Below are positions 26,406 through 37,344 of a DNA stretch of 64,000 nucleotides, piece after piece. Location: contig NC_133897.1 of assembly GCF_964199755.1 (NCBI RefSeq), positions 68,752,661 to 68,816,660 of the forward strand. Reading direction: 5' to 3'. Position 1 is the stretch's first letter. Each line of letters starts with the position of its first letter. This DNA comes from Larus michahellis. Taxonomy: Eukaryota; Chordata; Aves; Charadriiformes; Laridae. The notes below the pieces were generated by a model. It was not told where the DNA came from. It worked only from the letters and a program-made list of their open reading frames with translations, and did not search any database. Made by a program: the position numbers and the translations under genes.

Positions 26406-28670
26406 GTAAGTTATTCCCAAACAGCCCTTAATGCGAGGGGGAAATGGTACTTGAGAGGTAGCTCCTCTGGGGGTGGAGGATGGGAGGGTGTTTGGGTCCA
26501 TTTGTCAAAGAACTTGTCGCTTTCACGTCAAGGCAAAGAGAAATGACTGAGGAAACAAAGCCCGTTCTCAGGTAGACATCTCTTGAGCACATAAAAATGA
26601 AAAAAGCCCCCCAGCTCAATGCTTTTGCCTGCTTTTGTTAGCACGGATTATTTTCCCTTGAGCAAGCAATTCTTAGATAGATAAACATATTCTCTTGCTG
26701 TTGGAGAAGATCTGTCAAAGTCTGTTCCTGTCTTCTTCTGTTGACAGCAATATTTCTGGGCATGTTTCTGTGACTTGTTCTGAGAAGTTTCCTTTCTGTT
26801 CCTTCTCTCATTAGAAACAGGAGCAAATAGCCCTTTGTACATCTTTCTCAGATGCTAATTGTCTGTTTGTTTTCTCCAAGTAGTTTTATGTACTTCATTG
26901 ACATCTGCGAAGGTCTTCCTAAAGTCCACTGTTGTGAGTGAGAAGTGAATTGGAGTCTACGGAAATAGGCTTAGAGAAAAAAGTTGTCACTTCTTGAGTT
27001 AGTGTTAGGATGTGCTCTGAATTGGGAATTCCGTGGGTGATCTTATGAGAGCAAGGACGACAAATGTACTCCCTGAGACGTTCTTCGATTAGTGTATGGC
27101 ACAGCAGGCATCCACAAGTCCATTGAATTCTTTCTGCTGCTATTGTACGTGTTCTATGTAGAAACATAAGTTAGCAATTTGCAGGGCTTCCTGCAGACTA
27201 ACTTTGGCTAGATCTAAACTCAAGAGAGCAGAAATAATTTTAAAATTGTTTTTTAAATTTTTTTCTCTTGTTGTTTTTTTTTCGCTTTCCTGGGCTTTTA
27301 ATTGGGTTTTACTCCCTGCTGGGGCAGGGAAGGATGTGAGGAGGGACGAGGAGTTTTGGGACTGGTTGTTGGAGCAGTTTGAAGAGTGCAGTTTCTTGTT
27401 TGTGTGCAGTGTCTTAGGGCAAAGTGAGGCTTGTCAAAGGGGCAGGTGTCTGTGTGTTTTTCCAAGAGCCTTGCTGTGCCCAAGTGAAACTGGGAGGATT
27501 CCCTGCGCAGGCTGCTCTGCCCCAACTGCCTGTCTCCCTGGGCTCCATTCCGTCCATCCCTCTAGATGTTAGAAAGCAAGCCAGCTTCCATCCCATTTTA
27601 CTTTTTCCTTGAAATCCAAGAGAAAAAAGGTGGGTAATGTCTGTGTAACCATATGTTACAGATATGTATGTGTAACCATGCATGGATACAAATTGCCCTT
27701 GAGTACCTTTGAGGTGAGAGCGATTCTACTTCCTTGCCCTTGTGAAATGAGGAAAGTTTTTTGTGCTTTGTCCGAGTGTGCTTGGGTCACAGTTTCACCA
27801 ACTAAGGATGGCGACAAGCTTGTGATTGGTGTGGGAGGAAGTTCTTGTTTCTTGATTGCTCTGCTCTATGGAAAACTTGTTTTGCAATCCTTCACATGGT
27901 GGAAACATTAAACTTGCTGGGAAAACCTGGGAGGTGGAAATGTATGTTTGGCTGAAATCTCTTCCTGGAGGCACGTGTTCATGTGCATGTAGCGTTTTTA
28001 AGGTGAAAGTGCCAGGGAAATGCTGCTTTTCAAAGGTCTTTGTGTGATGGGAAGTGGCAGTCCCTGTGCAGGTTAAGCTGCCCCGTGCTCCCTTTGGAAC
28101 TCCCTGTCCTAATCTCTCTCCCTCTCAGCACCATTACCGATGGTTCTATTTGCTCAGTTTGTGTGCGTCTGGAGGAGAAACGTTTTTTTTTTGAGGCCAG
28201 GCACGTGATCCAAATAGGCTGATCATTTCTGACTGTGCCTAAGGATGGAGTTTGTCGATGAACAAAGCGAGAGGCTTGCTGTGATTGTTGCTCTGCATGT
28301 CTTTCTTGCTCCTTGTGCTCACAAACCCAGGAGAGCAGATTTTGTCTCCGAGGACTGAAGTTTAGAATTGCAGCTGCTTCTGTTTCTTCAGACAGTAGTT
28401 GCTCAGGAGTTCCTGTGCTCTTGTGCCGTAAGAAAATGCTGCTGTGGATTTCCTGTTCCTCTCTCTTGAAAGGTTGTCCATGAGGAGTGGAATAGAGAGG
28501 AGTGTTTTTTGAAAGTCATCTAGAAGGGAACCAGAGCAAGAGGAACAGTGTGGTGACTGGGTCCAGGCTGGCCACGGAAATGCAGTTGCCCTTTTGTGTA
28601 CTGCCTTTTGACCAGGGAAGTGTGTACCTTGTGGCAATGAACTGTTTTGTTCTTGTGTCTTGATTTTCAG

Positions 28671-28864
28671 CCTTGTGGGAGTTTGTCGTTCGTCGGAGAG
28701 CACCGGCAGCTTTGCAAGCCCCAAAAGAGGCAGGTCTCATCAGAAGACCTCAGCAGACACCCCACAAGCCCATGTATGGCACGTTTTCCTGGAGAGTGAC
28801 TTGGATTCTGCACTTAGTTGCTTCTAACCCGACCTGTCCTTCTGACTGCGAGCAGACTGTAATG
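28671..28864 (+). CDS. Candidate exon, protein not recognised
   Basis: A polypyrimidine tract and TTGATTTTCAG precede 194 bp that stay open in one frame (LWEFVVRRRAPAALQAPKEA near the start) and end at a strong donor ATG|GTAAGG. The segment is absent from the duplicated set B. No family was recognised and coding potential is moderate. Confidence 0.3.
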
Positions 28865-30615
28865 GTAAGGTGCTGAGACATCTCTGGCTAATTGTGCAGG
28901 TGCGTCACTGGTGGCCTTCTTTGAAAGGAGGTCTGGGAGAGGTGTCTGTGTGTGGGGCGAGTCTGCTTTTGGGGAGGGGAGAAGGTTTCTCTGCCTGCAC
29001 AAGAGCAATGTCCCTGGCGCAAAGGGTGCGGGGGGAATGCCTGAGCACCACTCCTGCTGTGGATTATAGCATCTCCTTGTCATTGTCCCTGAAGTCTGTC
29101 TGGTTTTTTTCAGGCTGTGAAATGAAACTCTCAAGTTCTGGGAGCTTTTTGCGCTCTCTCTTGATTGCAGAGTGGTGTTTTAGCTTGAGAGCTGTGTGCT
29201 CTCTGTCTGCTCTGCCTGAAAATGCACGTGAAAGGAGTCTGCCTGGTTTGTATGCCTATGGGTGAGGTGGCCAGCTGGCCCTTTCTGTGGGGTGGCTGGT
29301 GGTGGATGGGCAGAGTGATGGTCATCAGGAATTCCCGCTGTTGGTACTTGCCCTGTATCTGCTTGGGTCCAGGGGTGGAGATGGTGATTTCTGTGGCATC
29401 TCTGGGGTCTGGCTCTTGCCGCGAGACCTTTGATGTTGCAACGGCGGGCTGCTGTAAGCTAAGTAAGCAATCTCTGACAAGAGTGCCGTGCTAGTTCTTG
29501 TGTGGCCAAAAGCCTGGCAATGTTTTCATGGAGCGCTCCTCACTTGCTTCTGGGATGGTCTGCCTTGTCAGTGCTGCCTGCTGTTGACAGCTGTGCTCTG
29601 CTGCCTGTATCTTGGCATCCATAAAGACAAGGGGTGTTTGGGGCTGCCCCCCTCCTCTGTCAGAGTTATTTGGAGTGAGAGGTTGCCAAGCAGGGTTGCA
29701 CACCAGGTTCATGAGGAGCTCACAAAGCATGAGGTTCAGATTGCAGGTCCCTGTGGCAGGGTGACATCAAAAGTGCTGTTTTCCTTCCTCCTCTTAGTTT
29801 TGTTTCTCAGGGAAGCTGTGAATGGTACAGCTTTTGCAGTGTTAGATGTGAGTGAATAGGCATGCTGCTGCATGACCCTCTGCCTTCTTTCTGTTGATTT
29901 TGTGCCTCCTGCTGCACTTGTCACAGTGATGCCGAGTGATGAGTCCTGTCAAATTTCCCCTTGGGAAAGGGGAGAGAGTAGACAACTTGTTCAGCCCGTA
30001 CCACGTAATTCAGTTTCAACTCCAAGTGCCTCTTCTACCTTCCTTAGATATTTAGAGCTACTTTCTACTCATTGGAGGTGAAGGGGGAACGGTGTTTGCA
30101 ATAAAGCAATTGCTGTAAAGCAATCCTTCTTCACAAGTGCCACCTGGAAAGAAACATCCCAGATGTCTCCCCCAGCAGTGCTCTCCATCCCTGGCCTGGA
30201 CCAGTTGTGTCGAAAGGAGAAAATACTGTCATTTCTGTGTCTGCTCATTTCTTGATCTCTTCACTCTCCCTCCCACCCCCCACCCCTGCCCTCTCTCTTT
30301 TCTGAAAAAAGCAGGAGCTCCCTTGATTGTGGTCGGTGGCCTTGTGCAAAATGTCTGGCCAATGTTTTCAAAGCACACCTTGAGTGTAAGGAGCTCTTGA
30401 ATGTACTTGCTTCCTTCTTCTGTGGTGCTGCAGAGCTGTCTGTGAAAGGCAGGAGGAGAGGTGGGCAGGTGGGTGTGTGCAGAGGCCCATGTTTAGGTGT
30501 GCTTGCCCAGCAGGTGGTTGCCAGAGCAGTGGTGGCCCCTGAGCTCTAGGAGATGTGTGGAATGGATGTCTGGAAGCCTGCTGCCTTGAGTGGGCTTTCT
30601 TGACTTGAAAGGCAG

Positions 30616-30796
30616 TTGGTAGCTGAACGTCTGTGCAAACCTTTGGAGGTTGTCAGGGAAGTGTTGCAAAAGTATTTGAGAGCCGCCGTGGTCAAGGTTT
30701 TCTCTAAGCGTGATGCACTGAAGCATTTCCTAGAGAAGTCTTTAGAGCATCTGCAGTCTCTGGAGCCTTTGCCTGTGATGCGCTTGATTTGTGCAG
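30616..30796 (+). CDS. Candidate helical exon, protein not recognised
   Basis: After AAAGGCAG a 181-bp segment is open and ends at GCAG|GTGATT. It encodes an amphipathic helical stretch (LCKPLEVVREVLQKYLRA, then ALKHFLEKSLEHLQSLEPLP). The phase is compatible with the candidate exon ending at 28864. The polypyrimidine tract before the acceptor is weak. It could belong to a HEAT-like helical protein, but no name is justified. Confidence 0.3.
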
Positions 30797-31007
30797 GTGA
30801 TTTTCCCAGTTGCTGCTGGGGCAAGGAGTTGGGTGGAAAGTGCAGTGAAAAGCTTTCAGTCTCGCTGAGAGAAATGGAAATAACTGATGTGCTTTTTTCC
30901 ACTGCAGGGCAGGAAGAGAGGGCCCAGGGCCAGGAAGGGGGTGTTGCCTATTTGTTGGTTCTAGGTGGCTGCTTTTCCAGCACTTGCTCTAGCGTGTCTG
31001 TTGGAGG

Positions 31008-31372
31008 ATGGCAGATTGGATGGATCCTTGGTTTCATTCCTCTGAGAGTAACTCTTTTCAACTGCCCCTGTGCTTTTCATCTCAAAGGATGCCCAGCTGG
31101 TCTAGAAATGACATCCATGGCTTGCTCTCCGTGGCAGTGAAGTGCAGCCCCCAGAACTGCCTCCCAGTCTCCGTTGGTCCTGCCTGGCAGTGGAAGCCCA
31201 TCAAATGGAGTGCAGCTAAGAGTGATGTGGAGTGCCCTGCTTCCATCGGGGAGAGCAAGGCTGCTGCTGAAGGGCCAAGCTGTGAGGATGATGAGAGAGC
31301 CAAGGAGCAGAAAGGAAGGATTTCCCAAATGCTGGAGTGCTTGTCACGTGCCACTCCCAGGAAAGAGGTGGG
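31008..31372 (+). CDS. Candidate exon or terminal ORF, protein not recognised
   Basis: The frame is open from an ATG at 31008. Within it an acceptor-like CATCTCAAAG (31087) precedes MPSWSRNDIHGLL. The downstream part is charged (CEDDERAKEQKGRISQMLEC) and ends at GTAAGT (31373); reading through gives an immediate stop. The phase does not match the 30796 donor, so the exons may not be joined as listed. Confidence 0.25.
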
Positions 31373-33240
31373 GTAAGTGACTTCAGGTTTGTAAATTGCC
31401 AACAGTGCGGACTAAGGTGAGGTAAATCTCAAGGTCCATCTAGAACCATTTATTAGGTGCCCCAAATGATTAGTATAGGTCTTAACAAGTCCAGAGAATT
31501 GGTTAGGTATATGAGAAATGCTGGCAAATGGTGAGGTATGCATTGTGTTCCTTAGCACCAGGTATAGGAGAACTTATGGCAAGCGTTACTGAAGGTGGTC
31601 CTTAAAGTGGTTACTTAAGAACTCTAAGAGCAAAGAGAAAGTGGGGGATAGAGAAAGGCAAAGCCAGAGCAAAAGCCAGAGGTGAAGAGATGGCCGGTGC
31701 TGGTTGCAGCGTCTTTTTCAGGGAATCTTCCCAGGCATAATCTTCTTTCTTGGGAAGAATCTTGCCGGGCAGTATCTTCTTCTTTTGTTTCTCCTTTGTT
31801 CCCCGCTAGGGGCACTTATTTTCCCCTTTGATGTCTGCTGCAGTAGCATGGTCCACCCCCCTTGCCAAGGACAGCCTTGTGTCAGGTTTCTCCCTTCTCC
31901 CAGGTGATGTGTAGCATGATTTGGGTGGAGGGAGGAGTGCCATAGTCCTACATGTTGAGCATGATGTCTCTAATCTTCATCAGCATGTGCGGGGGTGTGC
32001 GCTTTCCTATGCATTTGGCAGCTAATGAAGCCAAGGTCACTTCCCGGACACAATGGCCTTGAGAACTAGCAAGCTCACCACACGAGTGGCAGAACTATCC
32101 TGTCTTCACAGGGCATGTCTCTTTTAGTTTTGACAATGAATGCTTGTTAGGAGTGAAAGCTTTCTAAAAATCAAATTTTACCCGTTTCTTCCCGGCATAC
32201 AGGGATAGCTGAAGTCCTTGCAGTTCCCCCCCGTGGCATGCCGATTGCTTTGTATGGAGTCACTTTTTCACCTTCTTTTTTTCTTTTCCTTTCTGGGTCT
32301 GGCATTCTTGAGCTGTGGTAATGGATCTAGTCCCCAAAGTTTGTACTATTGTTTTCCTCTTTACGCGTTACCCTTTTGCCCCTTTTGTTTTGCGCTTCAT
32401 GAAGGCTAGTGTGATTGGGTTAGAATCATGTCAACTGAAAGCTAAGCCTTCTTGCTTGAGTGCCACCACATAACTAAGTACAGACAGAAAATTGCCAGGT
32501 TTTGTTTTGGTTTTTCTTTTTATTGGTAGCTCAAGTAGAGCAAGTTATTAAACCGCTTTGGAAATAGACCTGAAGTCAAAATTACAAATATGTTAACTTT
32601 CTCTTAAACTACTTGCAGCACAGTGTTGCTCAGCTCAGAATATTGAGTTTGAGTTTTGGTATTTGATGATCCCTATAGCTACAGATGGATGCTTTACACA
32701 TAGCAGACAGGTACCCTGAAGAGAAACTCACAGGAGTTTTTCATGCAGGCTGTGGTTCTGCTGTTGGATGTGCACATGAAACCTTACTGAAGTCACAGGG
32801 TTTTTCAAACGGGTGGTTCTCAGTTAGTTGCAGGCTGAGGAGTTCTGTTGCGTAGCGATGAAAGCGTGCTCTGCGATTCAGTGAGAGCAACTGGTATTTC
32901 TGTCAAATACCAAGTGGGTAAAGTTGCAATCGTAACACTGTAGGGAGTGAGCAAGGAATGAAAACGCACGGGGAAAAAGGACTGTCTGAAATTTGTCAAT
33001 GCTAATGTCAGCTCTGCTGCACAAGGCAAAGTGTTGTTTTCCTCCCCCATGAAAACTGGCGCTCTGCGGGACAGGATGTTTTATGTGCTGCTGTGCGTGA
33101 TGTGAATAGCAGAATACTAAGCCCACTCAGTCGATATTGATTTCCCCCCACACTCCCAAAGCTATGATTATTGCTGGACATGGATGCTGTTGACAATCCC
33201 TGTTTCCCTTGAAACAGCAATACTACCAGTAAGGCAGTAT

Positions 33241-34113
33241 TATTTACATTTTTTCCTGCTCTTGATTTACCAATCTTTTTATTTTCCTTCACGTTTTAAG
33301 ATTGAGTTGTTAGATTGAGTTGTAGTTATGACAGTGATTTGGTTTAATGGTCTTTTTGATTTAGCTTCAGTACGCTTTGATTCGGGAGCATTCAGCTATT
33401 GAAATCTTCCCAGGAGGGATCACGTGGGGTCTGTGGAATGTCAGCATGTGCACGTGGGTGCAGACACCCACGCACACACATACACACCTTAACACTTCTG
33501 GGAACATGAGACAAGAGGTCATTTCCCAGGGACAAAACTGGCATGGTTCTGCAAAGCTTGTTCTATGCCAATAAAAACTGACACGACTAAATACTTGGTG
33601 AGATTTTGTTATTAGCTGTAGCAGAGAGTTGATACTGGAGGTGTGATTCTGTATTGGACACCAACAGGCTTCCCTCAAGAAGCGCTCAGTTCCTGCAGAG
33701 TTCTGATCAAAAAGGAATAATTCAGGCTGGCAGAGAGCTCTGTTCATCCCTCCTCCTGCTGAGCGCAGGGCGAACTTCAGAGTTAGGCCAGCTAACTTGA
33801 ACATTATTTGTTCTATCTTTATTTTGTTATTTATTGATTGATTATCAGGTGATTTTTTTCTATATTTATCAAATGATCTTTCTTTTCTGCTGCCTTGCAC
33901 CATTGTATGAATGATAAAGTTGCCAAAGTCCCTACTGGAGTCCGCCTGTGGTTTGTTTCTGGGTGCTGGTCTAAGGTGGAAGCCTGAGAAGGCATTTGGA
34001 TCCCGAAAGCATTTTGCGGCATCCGCTGGTGGTGACGAGACCAGGTGGGCTGTGAGAGAGGGGACTGAATCCCCATGGCCATTGTGTGAAACTTGAGGAA
34101 TTGTGGCAATTTA
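33241..34113. other. No gene recognised
   Basis: AT-rich flank of ERV2 with a short CA-rich run near 33465-33486. Confidence 0.3.
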
Positions 34114-34118
34114 TGGAG

Positions 34119-34654
34119 TGTAACAAATAGCCAGATCCCTTAAACAGAAATGGCACTTATTTTATGATAGGGACAAAGTCAATAAAGCAAAAGCACAGCG
34201 CTGGGTGCATGACTCAAGTCAGAGGCACACCAGCTAACACTTCAACCATGTCTTATGTACATTGAATATTGCATACGTATTCACTCGTTTAGACAGAGTA
34301 ATTGTTGATAATGATTGATTATTATTAGTCCTTTTTCCCTTCTATTTGTGTGTTTCCTTCTGAATCTTCAGTTCCCTTTTCCCATGCATCTGTTTCCTTC
34401 TGGTAGGATCAGCTCCCTTCTCCTGTGCATCTGTTTCCTTCTGTTAATCACTTGTGGAGTCTTTTGGAGAAGTTCTTTTTTGTTTCTCTTGGATGTTTTT
34501 CTTCATGATGTTTTTCTTCATAGTTGCTGTTAGTTGTTATCTTTGAGGTTTCTCATGTTTCCTAATTTACTAAAGGTTAGTTATCCTTATAAGTCAAAGA
34601 TTTATAGCCTTGTTATTATGGCGAAAGCCAACAATACCTTCACTATTTTTCACA
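34119..34654 (-). repeat. ERV2 3' LTR
   Basis: 536 bp, with plus-strand edges TGTAACAAATAG and TTTTTCACA. Next to it on the internal side is a minus-strand polypurine tract (AAAAAGGGGGAAT), which sets the U3 edge. It carries tandem copies of a CATCTGTTTCCTTCTG unit. The TATA position reads CATAAG where the other copies read TATAAG. Confidence 0.93.
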
Positions 34655-34677
34655 ATTCCCCCTTTTTGTCTTTTATA

Positions 34678-35628
34678 CTACGTTTGGCTTGAGCCATAAC
34701 TTTCATTTTGCTTAATCCATTTGTTTTGTTCATAGATCAATTCTGCTTCTTCCAATTGTTGTGGAGTATTTCTTATTTTCCTTAATACCATTATCTTTTT
34801 AGTTGAGCCTGAGGCTGCCAATTTTGGATTCTTGGGTATGGAAACTACTTGCGTGCTTTGGACTACTGTTATAATTAAGCGTATAAAACAAGGGATTAAG
34901 CAAGGAAGAAATAATAAACAAGCAATTGAACATAAGAGAACGTAGCCTAGTTTCTTCCACCAGGTTCCCCCAAAAACGTTATTCCACCAATTATCATTTA
35001 ACATAGATTCCCATTTTTGAACCGGTACATGCGCAATTTTCCGGATTTCTTCTGTTATTTCCAATATTGCATCCCCATTATCATCTATCTTTAAACAACA
35101 ATCTGAAGTGTTCCATTTTCCACAAATGCCCCCTTCTTCCACCAGTAAGTAGTCTAAGGCTAATTGGTTTTGGTAGATAGCAGTCCTCACTATTTTGGCT
35201 TTTATCATATCTTGTACCCCACCTCCATCTGATATGTCCCAATGCCCGGCTTTAGTAAAGCAGAGCCATTGCTCCCCTCTAGGACAATGTGCTCCTAGTC
35301 TTGTTCCAGCTATTCCTAAATTCTTCCCAACCCAATATTCATGTTGGTCATATTTGCACACTGTTAACTCATGGCAGTTATAACAGCGGCTGTTGATATG
35401 CGAATGCACTGTCATCGTGGAAACCATCTTCCTATTCCAGGAGACCTGCTGGTAACACTTCATGCATTCGTTACTGGATACTAAGGATACCGCTAATAAC
35501 AATATGAGGAGTGGAGGTCCAGTATGGCTTATACTCCTGCCTCTCATGCCTATTGGGGTGCTTCCAACAGCCGAGAAATCATTCTTCTTGGCAGCGAGTA
35601 CAGTGGCCAACCTGGTCTTGCCCTCCAT
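34678..35628 (-). CDS. env: ERV2 env, uninterrupted 316-codon ORF with short surface part
   Basis: This is the only undamaged frame in ERV2. A signal-peptide-like stretch (HTGPPLLILLLAVSLVSS, about residues 35-52) is followed by a short Cys-rich ectodomain with CYNCHELTVC. Then comes a transmembrane-subunit core with a C-x7-CC motif (CGKWNTSDCC) and a hydrophobic anchor (VLLCSIACLLFLPCLIPC) about 80 residues from the end. I see no basic cleavage site or hydrophobic fusion peptide. The surface region is only about 100 residues, much shorter than the 467-codon SU-bearing frame of ERV3. It may be an internally deleted envelope. Whether it is expressed is unknown. Confidence 0.75.
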   Translation of the reverse strand: MEGKTRLATVLAAKKNDFSAVGSTPIGMRGRSISHTGPPLLILLLAVSLVSSNECMKCYQQVSWNRKMVSTMTVHSHINSRCYNCHELTVCKYDQHEYWVGKNLGIAGTRLGAHCPRGEQWLCFTKAGHWDISDGGGVQDMIKAKIVRTAIYQNQLALDYLLVEEGGICGKWNTSDCCLKIDDNGDAILEITEEIRKIAHVPVQKWESMLNDNWWNNVFGGTWWKKLGYVLLCSIACLLFLPCLIPCFIRLIITVVQSTQVVSIPKNPKLAASGSTKKIMVLRKIRNTPQQLEEAELIYEQNKWIKQNESYGSSQT

Positions 35629-35689
35629 CCTCTTTTGATCTGGTATCCCTGGCTCTTGTAGCAGGTAGGGTTCTTATCTCTTTTTCCAA

Positions 35690-36232
35690 GCCAATCGGTT
35701 TTTACAGTTAGAGACCACTGTTTCCCACCATTCTTCAGGAATTTCCCACAAAACCAGCACTAGCAATTCCCACCCGCAAATTAGTGTTACGATATTGGTA
35801 TATCATATCCGAGTTTGAGCCAAACTCGAATTTTGCTTCCGGCAATTTAAACAGAAGGGATGTCTTCGGGATGAATGGTAATACCAATTTTGCTTACAAC
35901 CTAAGCATTCGCACTTCACCCAACTATGATGTCTAGCACAGGGATGTATCAGACAAGCTATACTACGGGGTACTGGAGGGGGCTGTAGTTCTTCCTCAAG
36001 GTTAGGATATAGCCGACTATCTTCTTTATATAAATCGCATGCAAGTGCAAACAGAGAGTTTTCAGTTTTATACAACCCTGACCCTCCTGTCTGTAACGGG
36101 AGTGCTCTTCCTCAAGGAGGATATTTAATTTTCCTTAAGGTTTGCCCCGGCCGTACCTGAAACCAACGATAAAGTTCTGGTTTCACTTCCCAAGTTTCTG
36201 TGATTTCTAAGTTGTTATTCAGTTCCTCTCCC
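35690..36232 (-). pseudogene. ERV2 accessory ORF between pol and env (decayed)
   Basis: An ATG at about 36232, three bases past the pol stop, opens a frame homologous to the ERV3 accessory gene. It has LYRWFQVRPGQTLRK (compare LYRWFQISPGNTLRK), then a TGA at about 36120. The core is in the open frame 35803-36075 with CLIHP, HHSWVKCECLGC and HPFCLNCRK. A further frame change precedes ICGWELLVLVLWE and a basic end. The Cys/His spacing agrees with ERV3. It is broken by one stop and at least one shift. Function is unknown. Confidence 0.75.
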
Positions 36233-36249
36233 ATACATCACCGCGTTGG

Positions 36250-36921
36250 TTGGCGTTTTAAGGTGAGTCTGGTGTCCCCGGCAGTTGAAGTCAGAGTCCA
36301 ATCTCTAGGTTCTTCTACTAGTCCTTTTGTTCTGCTGGCGTGAGTCCACCCTTTTTCCTTCGTCTGTACTGCAGCTTCCGTAGTCGACAGCACCTGAAAG
36401 GGACCCTCCTACTGGGGAGTTGAAGATTGCTCTCTCCATGTTTTACTAAAACCCGTTCTCCAATTTTAGTGTTATGGATCTTAAAATCCAACAGGGTAGC
36501 TTGTGGGAGCAACCCTTTATTTCCTAGTTGTTCCAAGTTCTTTGCAGTCTGCATTACATATTGTTTAATACTAGCCTCCCCTCCTTCATAAGTGAGTGAT
36601 TTGAGTTTTCGGAGGGGTGTGAAAAGATTGTAACAGCTCCTCCAGAGCCTGTCCAAACAGGTTGGGAGACTCTGTAAACCCTTGAGGTAGCTTTGTCCGT
36701 CTAAGCTGCTGTTTACGTCCGGTGTTTGGGTCCTCCTGTTCAAAAGAAAAGGTATCTCGACTTTCCTCAGCCAGGGGACATGCCCAAAATGCATCTTTTA
36801 AATCCACTACACTAAACGAGCTGTGTTCCAGGGGAACTTCGCTCAGAAGGATATAAGGGTTTTGTACAACAGGGTACCAAGTCAGAGTTCTCTTATTCAC
36901 CTCCCGTAAATCTTGCACCAA
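36250..36921 (-). pseudogene. pol: ERV2 pol remnant: RT start joined to integrase end
   Basis: The frame 36586-36921 has RT finger/palm motifs (VQDLREVNKRT, SVVDLKDAFWACPL, LPQGFTESPNLFGQALE) but stops before YVDD. The next sequence (36318-36794 frame) already reads the integrase C-terminal region, with TLLDFKIHNTKIGERVLVK-like and KGGLTPAEQKD ends. The rest of RT, RNase H and the integrase core are absent: an internal deletion of well over 2 kb compared with ERV3. The pol stop (TGA) lies just before the accessory ATG. Confidence 0.85.
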
Positions 36922-37338
36922 CCTGTGTGTCTCCTGCAGCCCAAACTTGCTGATTAATTTTGGATTCGTCCTCCTGACTTAATATTTTTGCAATCATTTT
37001 GCCCTCTTTGGGGATTACTCCAACCCCCAGCTGGATCTGCAAGTCTCTTCCCAACAGATTGCACCCAGCTCCAGGCACTAACAAGATATTCCCTACACCT
37101 ATTTTGTCATTACCTTCAAAAACCACCTGCTTGATCACCGGGGCTTTAAAACTTTCCCCCTTTGCTCCCATTACATTAATTACTTCTTTACTTATAACGC
37201 ATCCTTTAAGTATGTTACAAACGCAAGTTCGCTCAGCTCCTGTATCTACTAGACATTCTAATACTTCCTCCTGGGGCCCACTCTTAGGTTTATCAAGGGC
37301 TCAAGGTGATAGCTATCCTCCAGGAGGTCGAGCCCCTG
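36893..37338 (-). pseudogene. pro: ERV2 protease
   Basis: Downstream of the gag UAG the minus strand encodes a retropepsin. The active-site loop LVDTGAERTCV is intact, the flap region reads VMGAKGESFKAP, and the C-terminal LLGRDLQIQLG follows. The open frame noted (36893-37171) covers its second half. The frame merges into the front of RT. It matches ERV3 (LVDSGAERS). Confidence 0.8.
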
Positions 37339-37344
37339 ACACCC

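Larger units (their letters stand above)
27337..33240. repeat. Duplicated blocks, set A (a-b-c-d-e-f)
   Basis: Six blocks here recur at 42955-46340. They are a 27337-28127, b 28128-28320, c 29095-29530, d 29690-29755, e 31660-32115 and f 32938-33240. Blocks a, c and e are nearly identical to their partners. Blocks b, d and f are more diverged. The order differs in the second set. Function is unknown; candidate exons lie between the shared blocks. Confidence 0.85.

Noticed and set aside
25518-26546. Long ORFs of 262-327 codons on both strands
   Set aside because: Same compositional effect in the CpG island at 25.6-26.4 kb. The minus-strand frame even runs into the LTR.
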